Of a stretch of 40,535 bases of DNA, positions 37,825-40,535 are shown piece after piece (the stretch's first letter is position 1; each line of letters opens with the position of its first letter). Source of the DNA: Gracilibacillus halophilus YIM-C55.5. Lineage in GTDB: Bacteria > Bacillota > Bacilli > Bacillales > Amphibacillaceae. The notes under the pieces are model-generated. The model worked only from the letters and a program-made list of their open reading frames with translations. It ran no database searches and was not told the DNA's origin. The stretch is from contig NZ_APML01000040.1 of NCBI RefSeq assembly GCF_000359605.1, positions 1 to 40,535 on the forward strand, read 5' to 3'. Both the position numbers and the translations under genes were made by a program.

Positions 37825-38976
37825 CTAACGATGCGCTTCGTCTATCTTTATTCGTGTTTCTTGATCAATTTGATTAATCGTTTCTAAATCTGGAGATTGA
37901 ATCAAGCGATGTGCTTGAAGCGCATGTTCCACAATCGTCTCAATCTCAAGAAACGTAATTTTTTCCTGTAAAAACAAAGCGACAGCTACTTCATTAGCGG
38001 CATTTAGAACGGTAGGCATCGAACCACCCTTTTTTCCAGCTTCATAAGCGTATCGAAGCATCGGAAACCGGTTCATATCTAACTCTTGAAAATGTAGCTG
38101 ATGAAGTTGTTTTACATCTAATGGTTCAAAACTTAATGAGGATAGTCTTTCAGGATAGGTTAACGCATATTGAATTGGGACACGCATATCTGGCGTTCCT
38201 AACTGTGCGATGACACTGCGATCCACATATTCTATCATCGAATGAATCACACTCTCTCGGTGCTGAACAACATCAATTTTTTCATAAGGAATATCAAACA
38301 GCCAATGAGCTTCGATGACTTCCAATCCCTTATTCATCATTGTTGCAGAATCGATCGTAATTTTGGCGCCCATATCCCAATTTGGGTGATTCAAAGCATC
38401 GTTTACCGTGACACCTGATAAATCTGCTCGGGTCTTATCCCGAAAACTTCCACCTGATGCTGTTAAAATAATTTGATTGACTGACTTCTTATCTTCTCCG
38501 TTTAGTGCTTGAAAGATGGCCGAATGTTCACTATCGACTGGTAATAAGTTGACGTTATATTCCTTCGCCTTCTCCATAACGAGATGCCCTGCTGTTACCA
38601 AAGTTTCTTTATTAGCAAAAGCAATTTGTTTTTGGGCTTCAATCGCTGCGATCGTTGCTGGTAACCCCATACTTCCCATGACAGCATTCACAACTAGGTC
38701 AATTTCACGATCACAACTAATGTCGATTAATCCTTCTTCACCTACTAGGATATGTTGTGGTGCAACATCGATTTGTAACGTTAATTTCTCTTTGATGTCA
38801 TGATCAGCTACAACAATAGTCTTTGGACGATGGTATTGGATAATGGGTATCGCTTTTTCGATATTTTTACCAAAGGCTATCGCGGTTAACTGAAATTGAT
38901 CTGGATGCTCTTCGATGACTTCAACTGTTTGTAATCCGATTGATCCAGTTGCACCTAAAATTGAAATTTTTTTCAT
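37825..38976 (-). CDS. dxr: 1-deoxy-D-xylulose 5-phosphate reductoisomerase
   Basis: Dxr makes 2-C-methyl-D-erythritol 4-phosphate, the committed step of the MEP isoprenoid pathway. The 383-residue enzyme has the NADPH motif GATGSIG at 8-14. Metal and substrate residues are in [17 protein letters not shown] and [14 protein letters not shown]. It sits between cdsA and rasP, upstream supply for the undecaprenyl synthase UppS. Confidence 0.97.
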   Translation of the reverse strand: MKKISILGATGSIGLQTVEVIEEHPDQFQLTAIAFGKNIEKAIPIIQYHRPKTIVVADHDIKEKLTLQIDVAPQHILVGEEGLIDISCDREIDLVVNAVMGSMGLPATIAAIEAQKQIAFANKETLVTAGHLVMEKAKEYNVNLLPVDSEHSAIFQALNGEDKKSVNQIILTASGGSFRDKTRADLSGVTVNDALNHPNWDMGAKITIDSATMMNKGLEVIEAHWLFDIPYEKIDVVQHRESVIHSMIEYVDRSVIAQLGTPDMRVPIQYALTYPERLSSLSFEPLDVKQLHQLHFQELDMNRFPMLRYAYEAGKKGGSMPTVLNAANEVAVALFLQEKITFLEIETIVEHALQAHRLIQSPDLETINQIDQETRIKIDEAHR

Positions 38977-39005
38977 TGACTAACGCTCCAATATAAATTT
39001 TATCA

Positions 39006-39785
39006 TTAAAAAAGAATAAAATGTAGAAAAGGAAAAACGAATAACCAGCTGTCAAAGCGATCTAAGATACCACCATGACCTGGCAATATATTCCCTGAAT
39101 CTTTAATATCAAAATGGCGTTTAATCGCTGATTCAACTAAATCACCCACTTGAGCAAAGATGGAAGCGAATATTGTTACAACGAGTAGTATCCATACAGA
39201 CGAGTGCACCGTATAAAACTGTTGAAAGATAACAGCTACCAAACAAGCGAGCAAAATCCCGCCTACAGCTCCCTCTACTGTTTTTTTCGGACTGATTTGT
39301 GGCCATAACTTTCGCTTACCAAAAGCTCGTCCACAAAAGTAAGCCCCCGTATCAGTTGAAAGTATAACTAGAATAGCATAAAAAATATAGACGAGTCCAT
39401 CTTCCTGGAATCCTCGTGTTTGCATAAAATAATAAAAACCTAATCCGATATATAAGGAAGATAAGATGAGATAACCAGTATCTTCAAACGTAAATTTATT
39501 CTTCACCAATACAGTATATGCAAGCAACAGTAATACAAAGAACATTAAAATTTCTAAGCGATTGGTAAATAAAATATGGTCCTCTTGATACAATAATGTC
39601 CAAAGCAATAATAACGTCAACGCTGAAGGAATAAGATAATTTGTCGTTTGACGCATATGTAATAATTCAAACAACCCAATTGTAGCAAGAATATACATAA
39701 CAATTTGAAAAGGAAGCCCACCCATGAAAATAAACGGGAAAAACACCAATATTGCTAAACACGCCGTAATGATTCTAGTCTTCAT
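39006..39785 (-). CDS. cdsA: Phosphatidate cytidylyltransferase
   Basis: CdsA forms CDP-diacylglycerol, the precursor used by PgsA at the other end of this window. The 259-residue protein has seven to eight membrane segments and the C-terminal signature KDSGNILPGHGGILDRFDS. It lies 13 bases after uppS. Confidence 0.96.
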   Translation of the reverse strand: MKTRIITACLAILVFFPFIFMGGLPFQIVMYILATIGLFELLHMRQTTNYLIPSALTLLLLWTLLYQEDHILFTNRLEILMFFVLLLLAYTVLVKNKFTFEDTGYLILSSLYIGLGFYYFMQTRGFQEDGLVYIFYAILVILSTDTGAYFCGRAFGKRKLWPQISPKKTVEGAVGGILLACLVAVIFQQFYTVHSSVWILLVVTIFASIFAQVGDLVESAIKRHFDIKDSGNILPGHGGILDRFDSWLFVFPFLHFILF

Positions 39786-39798
39786 AATATCTCACATC

Positions 39799-40535
39799 CT
39801 AAATGCCGCCAAATCGACGTTTTCTTTGTTGATATTCGGTAAGTGCCTCTTCAAATTGTGCACCATCAAAATCTGGCCATAACGTTTCAGTAAACCATAA
39901 TTCTGAATAGGCTGCCTGCCATAGTAAAAAATTGCTTAATCGCAATTCACCACTCGTGCGAATCAATAAATCAGGATCTTTCATATTTGCTGTATACAGA
40001 TGTTGATCAATCAACTCTGCATCAATATCATCAATGGATAATTGTTCAGACTGTACCATTTGACAGATCTGTTTGACGGATTGAGCAATTTCATAGCGCG
40101 ATCCGTAATTAATCGCTAAATTTAAAATCATGCCCGTATTATCAATTGTTTGATCAACAGCTTTTAAGACGGCAGATTTTGTGTGTTTCGGTAACGTCTC
40201 TACTTCCCCAATTGTTTGGACACGAACATTTTGTGCAATTAACTCTGGTAAATAGTCTTGTAAAAAATCAATCGGCAGTTTCATTAAAAATTCAATTTCA
40301 TCTGTTGGGCGCTTCCAGTTTTCTGTTGAGAACGCATATAATGTTAAAATCTGTACCCCGTGATAATCAGCCGTTTTTACAATCCGTTTTACATTGTCCA
40401 TACCTTCTCTATGTCCTGCAATTCGAGGTAAACCACGATTTTTTGCCCATCTACCGTTTCCATCCATAATAATTGCTACATGCTCGGGCGGTGTACCAAG
40501 CGATACAGATTCAGGTTCAGTCTTTTCCTTTTTTT
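39799..40535 (-). CDS. uppS: Undecaprenyl diphosphate synthase, 5' end beyond window
   Basis: UppS condenses isopentenyl units into the C55 lipid carrier for cell-wall synthesis. The reading frame stays open to the window edge, with KTEPESVSLGTPPEHVAII before the conserved MDGNGRWAKNRG. The catalytic Asp is in MDGNG. The family end RTSGELRLSNFLLWQAAY and RRFGGI are present. About 10-25 N-terminal residues are likely missing. It is the first visible gene of uppS-cdsA-dxr-rasP. Confidence 0.96.
   Translation of the reverse strand, partial: KKEKTEPESVSLGTPPEHVAIIMDGNGRWAKNRGLPRIAGHREGMDNVKRIVKTADYHGVQILTLYAFSTENWKRPTDEIEFLMKLPIDFLQDYLPELIAQNVRVQTIGEVETLPKHTKSAVLKAVDQTIDNTGMILNLAINYGSRYEIAQSVKQICQMVQSEQLSIDDIDAELIDQHLYTANMKDPDLLIRTSGELRLSNFLLWQAAYSELWFTETLWPDFDGAQFEEALTEYQQRKRRFGGI

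Overview
This is a core chromosomal segment from a spore-forming, AT-rich Firmicute of the family Bacillaceae. Gene order and protein sequences match the Bacillus subtilis uppS-to-recA region, and the halophilic/alkaliphilic genera (Oceanobacillus, Virgibacillus, Gracilibacillus and relatives) seem most likely. The genus cannot be fixed from the sequence alone. All 36 recognised genes lie on the minus strand, so transcription, and probably the replication fork, runs from high to low coordinates.

Read in the direction of transcription, the layout is as follows. (1) Envelope and isoprenoid genes uppS (cut by the window edge), cdsA, dxr and rasP. (2) proS and polC. (3) The translation/transcription cluster rimP-nusA-rnpM-ylxQ-infB-ylxP-rbfA, then truB, ribF, rpsO and pnp. 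(4) mlpA-ymxH. (5) The dipicolinate/lysine cluster spoVFA-spoVFB-asd-dapG-dapA. (6) tepA-ylzJ-spoIIIE. (7) A GntR-family regulator, then ymfF-ymfH-ymfI-ymfJ. (8) rodZ-pgsA-cinA-recA.

The unusual part is at the left end. recA is interrupted two codons after its catalytic glutamate codon by a 773-base group II intron (800-1572, minus). It has a recognisable domain V and a domain VI with a bulged adenosine 8 nt from the 3' splice site, but no reverse transcriptase/maturase reading frame. Precise removal restores the conserved EHALDP junction. Downstream, recA also carries a one-base frameshift near position 251. A second one-base frameshift of the same kind is in ymfJ near 5581. Both occur in a GC/TA context, so a common sequencing artefact must be excluded before either gene is called broken.

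Regulatory features that can be read include an SOS box and promoter before recA, a sigma-K-like promoter before spoVFA, vegetative promoters before rpsO and pnp, and a possible S15 autoregulatory leader. The rpsO-pnp spacer holds a terminator whose arm overlaps a competing hairpin. There are several intrinsic terminators and three intergenic hairpins that share a stem core. Compared with my memory of B. subtilis, rnjB, ymfK, ymfD and ylxY are absent from their usual positions.
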